A DNA stretch of 64,000 bases from positions 1,441,501-1,505,500 of the forward strand of contig NZ_LT906470.1 of assembly GCF_900187285.1 (NCBI RefSeq), given 5' to 3'. This DNA is from Veillonella rodentium. GTDB taxonomy: Bacteria; Bacillota; Negativicutes; Veillonellales; Veillonellaceae. This document shows, in pieces, positions 1 through 9,733 of the stretch. The notes below the pieces were generated by a model. The model had not been told where the DNA came from. It searched no databases and worked only from the letters and a program-made list of their open reading frames with translations. The translations under genes were made by a program, and so were the position numbers. The first letter of the stretch is position 1, and each line of letters begins with the position of its first letter.

Positions 1-1576
1 CAGCCAGTTCATCGATATTCTGTTCTTGACCAAAAACGGTTTGCGTTACACCAAATCCACGATAAGCCCCGCCGGGAACCGTATTGGTATATACGCAAAT
101 CCCATCAAAGGAGAAATTATCAAAATGATAAGGACCGCTGGAGTGAGTGCCGGCCCGTTGAAGTACCGGTCCGCCTAATGATGCATATGCACCGCAGTTC
201 GATATGATATTCACCTTGCTGGCAACTAAATTACCTTCCGCATCACATGCGGTGGTAATATCCATTTCCATAGCATGACGTTTCGTATGAACATTGATAC
301 TTTCTTGACGAGAGAACAAGACCTTTGTCGGTTTGCCCGTAATCCATGCCATAAGCGATGCATGATGTTGTACAGACATATCTTCTTTACCGCCAAAGCC
401 GCCGCCTACGAGCATGCCGTGAACCTTTACGGATTCATTCGGGATACCCAACATGCGAGCGACTTCACGTCGATCATCAAAGACGTTCTGACTGCCCGAA
501 TAAAGATGAATTTCATCACCTTCACGATATGCAACAGCACATTCAGGCTCCATGAATGCATGATCCGTCTGAGGCGTAGAATAATGATTTGTCACTACGA
601 ATGCAGCCTCTGCAATAGCCTTATCCACATCCCCTCTAGATAAGGTTTGATGAGATAATATATTCCCATCCGGATGTAGTTTTGGCGCATCAGGTTTTAG
701 TGCATCCATCGGATCTAGAATCGGTTCTAATTCCGTATACTCAACCTCAACGAGATTACATACTTCATCCAGGTATTTCTTCTCTGTCGTCGCTACTAAT
801 GCAACCGAATCGCCAATATAACGGGTAATATCCCCCTCTTTAATGAGCACATCCCAGTCAGGAATCAAATGACCTGTCTTGTTGAACGGTACATCCGCAC
901 CGGTTAATACTGTTACGCATGCAGGATGCTCTAAAGCTTTAGAAATATCAATACGATCAACTTTAGCTCGCGGATATTTTGTCCTAACCGCCTTGGCATA
1001 AATCATACCCTCAATATAAACATCATCACTATATTGACCGGTACCGAGCGCCTTTTCCTCTGCATCAACACGATGTAGGCGAGCGCCGATAGCCGCATTA
1101 TTATCCTTCTCAGGAACAGGCAGGTTTTCACGGAATATCTTAGCCGCTAAGCGTATGCCCTCTTCAATCTTGACATAGCCCGTACAACGACAAATATTTC
1201 CCATAATCGCCTTTTTTATATCGTCTGACGTAGGGTCATTATTTTCATCAATCAATACCTTTGCACTAATAATCATACCTGGTATACAGAAACCACATTG
1301 CACCGCTCCGCATTCACCAAAAGCATATGTGTATACCGCTTTTTCTCTTTCAGATAGCCCCTCGATAGTTACAACCGATTTACCATCCAATTGAGACAAT
1401 TTAGTTACACAAGCTTTTGCTTTTTTCCCGTCTATAATTACTGTACACGTACCACAAGCACCAGCACTACAACCTTCTTTAGTGCCCGTCAATTTCAAAT
1501 CAGCTCGCAAGAAATCAATTAAACGCTGATCTTCTTGAACCTCATGATAGGTGCCATTCACTTGAAAGCGGTACAT
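1..1576 (-). CDS. xdhD: XdhD-type molybdenum hydroxylase (xanthine/hypoxanthine dehydrogenase family), 5' part only
   Basis: The gene starts at ATG 1576 behind an AAAGGAGGGC ribosome binding site and runs off the left edge; 525 residues are visible. Residues 1-80 form a plant-type [2Fe-2S] domain with C36, C41, C44 and C56. Residues 85-155 form the second [2Fe-2S] domain with C94, C97 and the CRC pair C129/C131. From about residue 165 the aldehyde oxidase/xanthine dehydrogenase a/b hammerhead and molybdopterin-binding domain begin, including a GGGFGGKE motif. Fusion of the iron-sulfur and molybdenum parts without an intervening FAD domain matches E. coli XdhD rather than three-subunit XdhABC. 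It starts 17 bp after hyuA and closes the purine cluster, so a role in oxidising or reducing purines is expected. Dependence on labile selenium is known for some relatives but cannot be read from this sequence. Confidence 0.88.
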   Translation of the reverse strand, partial: MYRFQVNGTYHEVQEDQRLIDFLRADLKLTGTKEGCSAGACGTCTVIIDGKKAKACVTKLSQLDGKSVVTIEGLSEREKAVYTYAFGECGAVQCGFCIPGMIISAKVLIDENNDPTSDDIKKAIMGNICRCTGYVKIEEGIRLAAKIFRENLPVPEKDNNAAIGARLHRVDAEEKALGTGQYSDDVYIEGMIYAKAVRTKYPRAKVDRIDISKALEHPACVTVLTGADVPFNKTGHLIPDWDVLIKEGDITRYIGDSVALVATTEKKYLDEVCNLVEVEYTELEPILDPMDALKPDAPKLHPDGNILSHQTLSRGDVDKAIAEAAFVVTNHYSTPQTDHAFMEPECAVAYREGDEIHLYSGSQNVFDDRREVARMLGIPNESVKVHGMLVGGGFGGKEDMSVQHHASLMAWITGKPTKVLFSRQESINVHTKRHAMEMDITTACDAEGNLVASKVNIISNCGAYASLGGPVLQRAGTHSSGPYHFDNFSFDGICVYTNTVPGGAYRGFGVTQTVFGQEQNIDELA

Positions 1577-1593
1577 ATATAGCCCTCCTTTCA

Positions 1594-2943
1594 CTAAGGA
1601 ATACATTCACCAAGATATGATTCTCGTAAGGATCCATCTTGTACCACATGGTGACCTCTGAGGATTACATCCCGTACCTTACCGGTTATGGTTAAACCCT
1701 CATACGGTATATAGTCTGCCTTTGTATGGGCTGACTTTTTTGAAAGAATGTGTTTCACATTCTTATCGACAATTGTAATATCCCCGTCGCTACCAACGGA
1801 TAATGTCCCCTTCTTAGGATACATATCGTATAATCTAGCCGGGTTTTCACTAACTAATTTCATAAATTCTACAACGTTCATATTGCATTGGTTGACCAAT
1901 ACATCATAAGCGACGATTCCCCGTTCTTCCGCCCCGGGAATACCTCCGGGAATGCGGGTAAAATCATTACGACCTTGAGACTTTTGACCTTCAAAGTTGA
2001 AACTGCAGTGATCTGAACCGATCGTTTGGAACACGCCCTCTAAAAGTGCCTGTTTTAATATCAATTGATCCCTTTCAGTTCTAAGAGGAGGACTCATCAC
2101 ATATTTACCACCTTCAAAATCGGGCAAATTATATAAAGACTGATCAAGCACGAGGTATTGAGGACAGGTTTCACATGTTATCGCATGCCCCAAATCGCGT
2201 TCGTCAAGAACTTGGTAAAGCCCTTCTTCCGAACTGACATGAACAATATGCACGGGATAATCAAGTGCTGCACCAATAGTACTGAAACGCTTTATCGCCT
2301 CCGCTTCAATCATGGCAGGTCTCGTAAGTGGGTGATTGCTGACGTCTAATTCACCACATTTACGCTTATCCGCTACAAGAGCATCGATAAGATCACCGTT
2401 TTCACAATGAGCCGCAATGAGTACGCCTGTGGGTTTAATCGCTTCGATGGCATCATAGATTTCGCGGTCCGTTAAGCGGAATCCATAGGCCAAGTAGACC
2501 TTAAAGGATGAAACACCGGCGGCTACAACCTTCGGAATCTCACGGGCCACTTCATCATTCATTTCTATAAGTTCCATATGGAACTTATAATCACACGAGC
2601 AATGACCTAAGGCACGCCCTTTGTGAACTTCCAGCCCCTTACAAAGAGAACCGTCTTCAGGAGAAGCAAAATTTATGATGGAAGTGGTTCCTCCAAGGAT
2701 AGCCGCCTTCGTACCGCTATCAAAATCATCCGCAGTGGATGCCAAGGCATTTGTCATCTGGAAATGCGTATGAGGATCTATAAATCCAGGAAATACATAA
2801 CAACCTTGTGCGTCAATGACCTCGGCTCCATCCGGAACAGGAACATGTTCATCAATGGCTACAATTTTATCACCATCAATCAATAAGTCTCCGGTAAGGG
2901 TTCGATCAGATAAGACCAGTTCCCCTTGTTGTATGATAATCAT
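1594..2943 (-). CDS. hyuA: D-hydantoinase/dihydropyrimidinase family amidohydrolase HyuA
   Basis: This 449-residue cyclic amidohydrolase opens hydantoin-like or dihydropyrimidine-like rings. The binuclear metal site is visible: DPHTH with H58 and H60, the carboxylated lysine K148 in FKVYLAY, later histidines in AAHCENG and IVHVSSEEG, and the aspartate of GSDHCSF. Length is normal for the family. Its ATG overlaps the stop of the preceding ygfK-like gene by four bases (ATGA), so translation is probably coupled. In E. coli hyuA sits in the same yge/ygf cluster, and in gut bacteria this cluster has been linked to anaerobic urate and purine breakdown. A ring-opening step on a purine-derived intermediate is therefore likely, but the substrate is not shown by the sequence. 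Confidence 0.9.
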   Translation of the reverse strand: MIIIQQGELVLSDRTLTGDLLIDGDKIVAIDEHVPVPDGAEVIDAQGCYVFPGFIDPHTHFQMTNALASTADDFDSGTKAAILGGTTSIINFASPEDGSLCKGLEVHKGRALGHCSCDYKFHMELIEMNDEVAREIPKVVAAGVSSFKVYLAYGFRLTDREIYDAIEAIKPTGVLIAAHCENGDLIDALVADKRKCGELDVSNHPLTRPAMIEAEAIKRFSTIGAALDYPVHIVHVSSEEGLYQVLDERDLGHAITCETCPQYLVLDQSLYNLPDFEGGKYVMSPPLRTERDQLILKQALLEGVFQTIGSDHCSFNFEGQKSQGRNDFTRIPGGIPGAEERGIVAYDVLVNQCNMNVVEFMKLVSENPARLYDMYPKKGTLSVGSDGDITIVDKNVKHILSKKSAHTKADYIPYEGLTITGKVRDVILRGHHVVQDGSLRESYLGECIP

Positions 2944-4631
2944 GATACATAGTACACATGCTCCCTACAGAAAGCATGTACAACTCCTTTCAATTCGTCC
3001 GGTAATGCATCGATGTCACATACAGCTTCCTCACCTTTGAAACGGTAGCCACAGCTGGTACCGTCGATGTAAAATCCATCATTCGTACTATCCGCCATCG
3101 CTTCTTTATTGTGGAAGAATGTAATGCGATCCTTGTACGGTTGACAAGGTTCTACGCAATGACATGCACAGTTACCACATTCATTACAACTTTGATCAAT
3201 ATGGATGATCAGTTTGGCATCATTTACGGTAATGACTTCATTACATCTGTTTGGACATACGCGAACACAAGAACCACATGTTACACGACAACGATAGTCA
3301 GCGCTGTGTGCACCAGGGAAGGACGGCATCGCCTCCCGTTTCTTCTTCATCGCATCACTCTTCTTGTAAATCTTATTATCAGCGATATCCTTAGCAAGTT
3401 CAGCAATAAGTTCTTTATGAACCTTTAACGCGGCATTGTAATCAGTTGACTCCACTTCATCCGCTAACCCTTTAAATGTATTGTATCCTTCTCCTTGTAA
3501 AAGAATAGTACATACAGTTACAGGCCAGATACCGCAATCAAAAATGGCTTTGATGTTCTGTTTTACAGCACCGCCGCTATAAGACATAGGTAAACGTTCG
3601 CCGAATTGAGCACTTAATAGCTCCGCTACACCAATTGTTACCGGTAACAAGGATTTACCGGACATATACATTTGCTCACCCGGCAATTCATTATTATGAA
3701 TTTGTACAGGGAATGTATTTGTCAATTTTACGCCAAAAGTCTTGTTATGTTTTTCACCAAGAGCGATAAGACGTTCTAACATTGGAATTGCTTTGTCAAA
3801 TTGCAGATCCACCTCGAATTGATGATCATCAAAATCGATGTATTCAAAACCCGCATTATCCAGAAGTTCTCTAATGCGTTTAGGGCCTAGCAATGTAGGA
3901 TTACATTTCAAGTATAAGTTAAGTCCTTTTTCGCTAATTAAATACGAACAGATAGACTCGATTTCCTCAGCCGGACAACCGTGCATGGTAGACAATGTAA
4001 TCGCCTGACAGAGCTCATCGTCGATGGAGTTGATAAAATCAACATCGATATGTTCAAATTCATCTACATGATCCAGGCACCACTGTTTACAAGTATTCCA
4101 CATAGGAGACTGGGATGCACTGCGCATTGTATTGATGAACTTATCAACCATAGGACTCTTGATGCCGGCTAAATTATAGCCCACACTCATGATGAATAGG
4201 AAACCGTCCGGATCACCTAATTCCAGTTCCTTAGAAATCAGTTTTAAAGCAAACCAAGCTTTGATGTATTCATCGGCAGCTTCATCACAGCTATATTCAG
4301 AAGACCATTCCACATTGTATGCTTCATCTACAGAGTAAATACAAGGTCTAGGAATACCTAGTTCCTCACCGTACATGATCTGTACAGTTTTCAATTCGAT
4401 ACAGCGAGCACCGGCCACATAGGAAGCCACGATATTTTGTGCTAACTGCGTGTTAGGACCTGCTGCCGGCCCTACAGGATTTTCAATGGATTTTCCAAAA
4501 ATATTCAATCGTTGATTATGCTTTGTACGATGAATTTTGTTTACATTATAAATACGATTGTACATCTTGTACTCAGTCATAATGTGATTCATCAATTTTC
4601 CGAAACTTACCGGATACATAATATCACTCAT
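2940..4631 (-). CDS. ygfK: Short YgfK-like iron-sulfur oxidoreductase (no GltD-like flavin domain)
   Basis: The ATG at 4631 is chosen because AAGGAG lies nine bases upstream; an in-frame TTG further upstream overlaps that site. The 563-residue product begins with a dihydroorotate dehydrogenase-like TIM barrel (about residues 30-430, with NPVGPAAGPNTQLAQN and STMHGCPAEEIE). It ends with a ferredoxin-like region containing CGSCVRVCPNRC and CNECGNCACHC. E. coli YgfK is about 1030 residues because a GltD-like FAD/NAD(P)H module sits between these two parts; here they are joined directly. The gene lies between ssnA and hyuA as expected for ygfK. It probably transfers electrons in purine catabolism, but without the flavin module it may need a separate partner. 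Database entries often call this family a putative selenate reductase subunit. Confidence 0.82.
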   Translation of the reverse strand: MSDIMYPVSFGKLMNHIMTEYKMYNRIYNVNKIHRTKHNQRLNIFGKSIENPVGPAAGPNTQLAQNIVASYVAGARCIELKTVQIMYGEELGIPRPCIYSVDEAYNVEWSSEYSCDEAADEYIKAWFALKLISKELELGDPDGFLFIMSVGYNLAGIKSPMVDKFINTMRSASQSPMWNTCKQWCLDHVDEFEHIDVDFINSIDDELCQAITLSTMHGCPAEEIESICSYLISEKGLNLYLKCNPTLLGPKRIRELLDNAGFEYIDFDDHQFEVDLQFDKAIPMLERLIALGEKHNKTFGVKLTNTFPVQIHNNELPGEQMYMSGKSLLPVTIGVAELLSAQFGERLPMSYSGGAVKQNIKAIFDCGIWPVTVCTILLQGEGYNTFKGLADEVESTDYNAALKVHKELIAELAKDIADNKIYKKSDAMKKKREAMPSFPGAHSADYRCRVTCGSCVRVCPNRCNEVITVNDAKLIIHIDQSCNECGNCACHCVEPCQPYKDRITFFHNKEAMADSTNDGFYIDGTSCGYRFKGEEAVCDIDALPDELKGVVHAFCREHVYYVS

Positions 4632-4661
4632 AAAATCACACTCCTTCAAAAGCGCTTGGTC

Positions 4662-5990
4662 TTATGGGTTGAGTCGTTTCCATAAACTTTTAGATGTCGT
4701 TAAAATTTCATCCATTACAGCAGACTTGTCTATACTTTGTAATTGACGATCGATCATGCGCGGCACACCGTCACTAATGGTGGTTACCACATACATACCG
4801 TTAGTACCGAACAGTAAATGCCCGTTGATGTTATTTTCATCAAGTGGTGTCGGCGCCGTGTAATCAAGAACAATCACATCAGCTGCAGCACCCTTTTTAA
4901 GAATACCTACTGTAGTGTCGAAGAATTCATTCGCCATGTTACGATTATTTTCAAATAACATGTGAGGTACTTCTCCCCATCCCACATATGGTTTATGCTG
5001 TTCGTGTTTCACGAGACAGTTAGCAACCTTGTAGGATTCAAGCATGTCATTTGTATATCCATCCGTACCAAGGCCAACGGTAATGCCCTCCTCTAACAGT
5101 TTCAAAATATCTGTTGTGCCGACGGCATTCCCCATATTACTTTCGGGATTATGTACAACCCTAGCCTTCGATTTCTTCAATAATTGCACATCTTCATCAG
5201 ATACGTGAACACAGTGCCCTGCTATGCTCTTCGGGCCTAAAATACCGGCCTCTACGAGGCGTTTCACAGGACTCATGCCATACTTCTTTTTACTATCTGC
5301 CACATCTTCAGGGCCTTCCGCCACATGAACATGATATCCCAACTGATCCTCATTATGAGCCTTCACATAATCTAATGTCTCCGTGCTCAATGTGAAAGAT
5401 GCATGCAAGCCCATCATCGCCGCCAGTCTGGATGGATCTTGTTTCGCCTCTTTACCAAAACGAACATTTTCTGCAACGGCCGCTTTCATTTGATCCGGAC
5501 CATTGCGATCTGACACTTCATAGCACAAACAAGAGCGAACACCGAATTGTTTAGCCGCATCGGCAATGATGGATAGACTATTAGGAACGTCACCATAACT
5601 CGCATGATGATCGAAAATAGTCGTCACCCCATTTTCAATACAGCCTAAATAAGTAAGTAATGCACTGGCTTTCACATCAGGAGCAGTCAGTTTATTATCT
5701 AAATAGAACCATAGCCCCTCCAAGATTTCACCGAAATTCGTCGGCGCCGGACCCGGTAAGGATAAACCGCGTGCAAGCGCAGAGTAAATATGGTGATGTG
5801 CATTGATAAAACCGGGCATAATCAAACCGCCATGAGCATCGATGATTTGTGCATCTTCATAAGTTTTACATAATTCATTATATGTGCCGATATCAACAAT
5901 TTGAGTCCCGTCGATGGCAACAGCACCATCATAAATGATAGGCCTATCAGCATCACGAGTAATTACAGTACCTTTACCTAATATAATCAC
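4662..5990 (-). CDS. ssnA: Putative aminohydrolase SsnA
   Basis: A 442-residue amidohydrolase-superfamily protein (guanine deaminase/chlorohydrolase-like). Metal-site motifs are visible: NAHHHIYSALARG near residue 65, YHVHVAEG, AGHCVHVSDEDV and LGTDGYTNDML. The start is GTG at 5990, preceded by GAGGAGG. It sits between the carbamate kinase and the ygfK-like gene, the arrangement seen around ssnA in purine-degradation clusters. A role in hydrolytic deamination of a purine-derived compound fits both the family and the context; the actual substrate is unknown. It ends 30 bp before the ygfK start, so the genes are probably co-transcribed. Confidence 0.9.
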   Translation of the reverse strand: MIILGKGTVITRDADRPIIYDGAVAIDGTQIVDIGTYNELCKTYEDAQIIDAHGGLIMPGFINAHHHIYSALARGLSLPGPAPTNFGEILEGLWFYLDNKLTAPDVKASALLTYLGCIENGVTTIFDHHASYGDVPNSLSIIADAAKQFGVRSCLCYEVSDRNGPDQMKAAVAENVRFGKEAKQDPSRLAAMMGLHASFTLSTETLDYVKAHNEDQLGYHVHVAEGPEDVADSKKKYGMSPVKRLVEAGILGPKSIAGHCVHVSDEDVQLLKKSKARVVHNPESNMGNAVGTTDILKLLEEGITVGLGTDGYTNDMLESYKVANCLVKHEQHKPYVGWGEVPHMLFENNRNMANEFFDTTVGILKKGAAADVIVLDYTAPTPLDENNINGHLLFGTNGMYVVTTISDGVPRMIDRQLQSIDKSAVMDEILTTSKSLWKRLNP

Positions 5991-6041
5991 CTGGACACCT
6001 CCTCAACAATTGGTTGAAATGCATACTTATAAATCTATATG

Positions 6042-6980
6042 TTATTGTAATACGATACGCGTGCCGGTTTTTCCTGCTATACCGTCCTTGGATTTTTCCA
6101 ATAATGTGATAATTGCAACACGCCCCTTCTTAGATGCCGCAAATGCAACGGCGGCCTCCACTTTAGGTTTCATGGACCCTTCTCCGAATTCACCGGCTTC
6201 GATATATTTTTTAGCCTGTTCAACAGAGATTTCGTCCAGCCATTGTTCATTTTCTTTACCAAAATTAACGGCTACTTTTTCAACAGCTGTTAAAATAACG
6301 AGAATATCAGCATCAATTTCTTGAGCAAGCAGGCTGCTGGTCCAGTCTTTATCGATAACAGCGGCTGCACCATGAAGTTCGTTGCCTTCTCTGGTAACAG
6401 GGATACCGCCACCGCCACAAGCCACGATTAACTCTTTACCTACTAGACCTTTAATCGCATCTAATTCGATGATTTCCTTAGGCGCCGGAGATGCCACCAC
6501 ACGACGATAACCACGGCCGGAATCTTCTTTTACCACGTAGTCGTAATTTTTTTCTGCATATTCAGCTTCTTCCTTAGTCATAAAGTGACCAATCGGTTTC
6601 GTAGGATTTTTGAAAGCCGGATCTTTGGGATCAACTAATACCTGCGTAACCATAGTCATTGTAGGCAGATCTTTAATCCCACGGTTAAGGAGCTCTTCGT
6701 GGAGAGCATTTTGCAAATCATAACCGATATAAGCCTGACTCATCGCTACACATACGGATAACGGAGTATTTGGCTGCCCTTCTTTTTCACGGGTCAGCGC
6801 TGCCATGGCATTATTGATCATACCGATTTGAGGTCCATTACCATGCGTTACTACTACATCACAATCCGATTCAACAAGGTCCACAATAGTTTTCGCCGTA
6901 CTCTTTACTGCAATTTTTTGCTCCGGTAGGGAATTACCTAATGCATTCCCCCCTAATGCTACTACAACTCTTTTCTTCAT
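6042..6980 (-). CDS. arcC: Carbamate kinase (YqeA/ArcC type)
   Basis: This 312-residue amino acid kinase converts carbamoyl phosphate and ADP to ATP, ammonia and CO2. The N-terminal VVALGGNALG, the THGNGPQIG loop and VACGGGGIPV are all present. The ATG at 6980 is preferred over the upstream in-frame ATG at 6992 because GAGG lies seven bases before it. In this cluster it follows the carbamoyltransferase-like ygeW, so it probably harvests ATP from carbamoyl phosphate released there. The E. coli counterpart in the same context is yqeA. A terminator hairpin lies just upstream, between ygeW and this gene. Confidence 0.92.
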   Translation of the reverse strand: MKKRVVVALGGNALGNSLPEQKIAVKSTAKTIVDLVESDCDVVVTHGNGPQIGMINNAMAALTREKEGQPNTPLSVCVAMSQAYIGYDLQNALHEELLNRGIKDLPTMTMVTQVLVDPKDPAFKNPTKPIGHFMTKEEAEYAEKNYDYVVKEDSGRGYRRVVASPAPKEIIELDAIKGLVGKELIVACGGGGIPVTREGNELHGAAAVIDKDWTSSLLAQEIDADILVILTAVEKVAVNFGKENEQWLDEISVEQAKKYIEAGEFGEGSMKPKVEAAVAFAASKKGRVAIITLLEKSKDGIAGKTGTRIVLQ

Positions 6981-7010
6981 GTTATTCCTCATAACAACTA
7001 ATTTAAGAAT

Positions 7011-7040
7011 AAAAAGGAGCCATCAACAACGGATGGCCCC
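7011..7040 (-). terminator. Hairpin plus T-tract between ygeW and carbamate kinase
   Basis: On the minus strand a nine-base-pair stem (GGGGCCATC against GATGGCTCC, one G-U) with a seven-base loop is followed directly by TTTTTATT. It lies 11 bases past the ygeW stop and about 30 bases before the carbamate kinase start. It looks like a Rho-independent terminator that would attenuate the downstream half of the purine cluster. Confidence 0.8.
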
Positions 7041-7051
7041 TAAACTTTACT

Positions 7052-8245
7052 TTACGGTTGAACTCGTTCAGTTCCCTTCCGTTCTAATTCTTTTAAGGTT
7101 TCTACAGGATTTTTAAATTTGCTGAGGAAAATCATAGCTGCAATAACATATGGTTTGTAGCTTGCTTCCTTATAAAGAGGTATACGATAGCGGTCGAACA
7201 CTGTTGCGTCCACTTCGCCTTCATCACAACTTACACCTGTAATATCTGCCGGTAAGCAATGTAAGTAAAGAGCTTTACCGTCTTTAGTGAGACTCATCAT
7301 CTCTTCGGTGCATGCCCAATCTTTATATTTACCATTTTCCTCAAGAAGTACTTTTTCTAATGCTTCAATGCCTTCTTGATCGTTGTCCCCGTACAACTTT
7401 GTACGTTTTTCCATCGCGCCGAATGGTGCCCAGCTCTTAGGATATACGATGTCTGCATCTTTGAAAGCATCCTTCATATCGTTAGTTCTACGGAAGGAAC
7501 CGCCGCTCGCTTCAGCTTGTTTTTTAGCGATTTCTTCAACTTCCGGCATTACCTCATAGCCTTCAGGATGAGCTAAAACGACTTCCATACCGAGACGAGT
7601 AAATAAGCCGATAGCACCTTGAGGCACGGATAAAGGTTTACCATAAGATGGTGAATATGCCCAAGTCATTGCGATTTTTTTACCTTTAAGATTTTCAAGA
7701 CCACCGAATTCACGAATAATATGTGCCGTATCAGCCATGATTTGTGTCGGATGATCGATATCACATTGTAAGTTAACAAGTGTAGGACGTTGTTCTAACA
7801 CGCCGTCTTCATGACCTTCTTTAACTGCGTCAGATACTTCATGCATGTAAGTATTACCTTTACCGATATACATATCATCGCGGATACCGATAACATCAGC
7901 CATGAAGGAAATCATGTTAGCTGTTTCACGAACTGTTTCGCCGTGAGCGATTTGAGATTTACCTTCATCCAAGTCTTGAACTTCAAGACCTAACAAGTTA
8001 CATGCAGATGCGAAGGAGAAGCGGGTTCTTGTGGAATTATCACGGAATAAGGAGATTCCCAATCCACTGTCGAATACTTTAGTAGAAATGTTGCGTTCTC
8101 TAAGAGCACGTAATGCATCAGCAACCGCCCATACCCCTTTCAATTCGTCATCAGATTTCTCCCAGGTCAGGAAGAAATCCTCGCCGTACATTTTGCTAAC
8201 ATCTAAGCCTTGTAAAGTTTCAATACTTTTATTGAAGTCCGTCAT
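7052..8245 (-). CDS. ygeW: YgeW-family knotted carbamoyltransferase
   Basis: A 397-residue transcarbamylase homologue. The carbamoyl-phosphate motif STRTRF is at residues 71-76, HPTQIM follows in the middle, and HCLPADITGVSC lies near the C-terminus. The YgeW family is longer than ornithine carbamoyltransferase and forms its own clade of unknown natural substrate. The true argF of this genome is at 46.0-47.0 kb, so this copy is the catabolic one. With the downstream carbamate kinase it likely phosphorolyses a ureido compound from purine breakdown to give carbamoyl phosphate. A 165-bp gap separates it from ygeY, and a terminator follows it, so it may also form its own short transcript. Confidence 0.9.
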   Translation of the reverse strand: MTDFNKSIETLQGLDVSKMYGEDFFLTWEKSDDELKGVWAVADALRALRERNISTKVFDSGLGISLFRDNSTRTRFSFASACNLLGLEVQDLDEGKSQIAHGETVRETANMISFMADVIGIRDDMYIGKGNTYMHEVSDAVKEGHEDGVLEQRPTLVNLQCDIDHPTQIMADTAHIIREFGGLENLKGKKIAMTWAYSPSYGKPLSVPQGAIGLFTRLGMEVVLAHPEGYEVMPEVEEIAKKQAEASGGSFRRTNDMKDAFKDADIVYPKSWAPFGAMEKRTKLYGDNDQEGIEALEKVLLEENGKYKDWACTEEMMSLTKDGKALYLHCLPADITGVSCDEGEVDATVFDRYRIPLYKEASYKPYVIAAMIFLSKFKNPVETLKELERKGTERVQP

Positions 8246-8291
8246 AAATATATCCTCTCTTTCATATCCCCGTAGGGCTACTTAGTGCCAA

Positions 8292-8322
8292 ATTATACTC
8301 ATTACCTTTATAAAAGGTACAA
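8292..8322 (-). promoter_or_regulatory. Possible internal promoter before ygeW
   Basis: In the gap between ygeY and ygeW a perfect TATAAT (8297-8292, minus strand) is preceded by TTGTAC with a 19-base spacer (8322-8317). The spacing is longer than ideal, so this is only a candidate for separate ygeW transcription. Confidence 0.35.
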
Positions 8323-8410
8323 TACTATATGTATTTTCTTAATAACTGCTAACCGATTATATATTAACTATCATTTTAATTGCTAACTATATGATATAAA
8401 TGAATAATTA

Positions 8411-9721
8411 TTAGTCTTTGCAATAAACTGTCGGTAATAATGCATATACAGCCGCACATGTTACGAGATCTTGTTTCCATGTAATTTCATTAGGAGCATG
8501 TGCTTGTGCTTCCGCACCAGGACCGAAGCCGATACACGGAATACCGTTACGGCCCATGATGGATACACCGTTTGTGGAGAATGTCCATTTATCAGTCAAC
8601 GGACGAGCTTTACGCATTTCTACGGTATCAGGTGCGCCGATTCGTTCAGTACCATATAGGCTGGTGTACGCTTCTTCCAATGCTTTTGTTACTTTGTGAT
8701 CCTTAGGGATAACCCATGTCGGGAAGTAACATTCAATAGGATATGTTAACCCTGTCCAGGATGGACGTGCATATTCGTACATAGATACCTTTGCACCGTA
8801 TTCTTTAACATGTGGTAAAGCTTCGATTTCCGCCAAGCAGCTTTGCCATGTTTCCCCGGCAGTCATACGACGGTCCAAGGAAACCGTACAGGAATCAGCT
8901 ACTGCACAACGGCTTGGAGATGTATAGAAAATTTGAGAAGTGGTTACTGTACCGCGACCTAAGAAGCGAGCTTCTTCATAATGACCCGGGTTAAATTTAG
9001 GATCAAGCATTTTTACGAGGCCCTTAATTTTTGTACTTTCATCAGCAGAGTTCGCATTCAACTCACGAATGTCTTGAAGAATATCCGCCATCTTATAGAT
9101 TGCGTTGTCACCGCGTTCAGGAGCAGAACCATGGCAAGATACGCCTTGTACATCAACGCGGATTTCCATACGACCTCGTTGACCACGGTAGATACCGCCA
9201 TCAGTAGGTTCTGTGGATACAACGAACTCAGGACGAATATTGCGTTCTTTAATCATGTATTCCCAGCAAAGACCATCACAGTCTTCTTCTTGTACCGTAC
9301 CTACAACAAGTACGCGATATTTATCACTTAACAGACCCAAATCTTTCATGATTTTAGCGCCGTATACAGCGGATACGATGCCACCTAATTGGTCGGATAC
9401 GCCGCGACCGCCGATTTTAGTTTCATCTTCAAAGCCTTCATACGGGTCAAAATTCCAGTTGTCACGATTACCGATACCTACAGTATCAATATGAGCATCA
9501 AATGCGATAAGAGTTTTCCCGGTACCCATGTATCCGAGAATATTACCCATAGGATCTACTTCGACTTCATCAAATCCTAGGTCCTTCATTTCCTGCTCTA
9601 TGCGTTTTACATGGTCTTTTTCCTCAGCACTTTCACCAGGGAATGCCACGATTTCACGTAAGAACTTTGTCATTGCCGGGCCATAAGTTGTTGCCGCTTG
9701 TTTAACTGCTTGTAAATCCAT
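8411..9721 (-). CDS. ygeY: YgeY-family M20 metallohydrolase
   Basis: A 436-residue M20 (peptidase/deacetylase) family protein. The metal-binding pattern is visible: [22 protein letters not shown], and the catalytic/metal acidic pair in VQEEDCDG, followed by a dimerisation domain and a C-terminal [15 protein letters not shown] with a metal-ligand histidine. The start has a strong AGGAGG. It begins 12 bp after ygeX, in the same transcription unit. YgeY is one of the proteins conserved in purine-catabolism clusters and is annotated in databases as linked to selenium metabolism; it probably hydrolyses an amide or ureido intermediate. Confidence 0.9.
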   Translation of the reverse strand: MDLQAVKQAATTYGPAMTKFLREIVAFPGESAEEKDHVKRIEQEMKDLGFDEVEVDPMGNILGYMGTGKTLIAFDAHIDTVGIGNRDNWNFDPYEGFEDETKIGGRGVSDQLGGIVSAVYGAKIMKDLGLLSDKYRVLVVGTVQEEDCDGLCWEYMIKERNIRPEFVVSTEPTDGGIYRGQRGRMEIRVDVQGVSCHGSAPERGDNAIYKMADILQDIRELNANSADESTKIKGLVKMLDPKFNPGHYEEARFLGRGTVTTSQIFYTSPSRCAVADSCTVSLDRRMTAGETWQSCLAEIEALPHVKEYGAKVSMYEYARPSWTGLTYPIECYFPTWVIPKDHKVTKALEEAYTSLYGTERIGAPDTVEMRKARPLTDKWTFSTNGVSIMGRNGIPCIGFGPGAEAQAHAPNEITWKQDLVTCAAVYALLPTVYCKD

Positions 9722-9733
9722 AAATAATACCTC

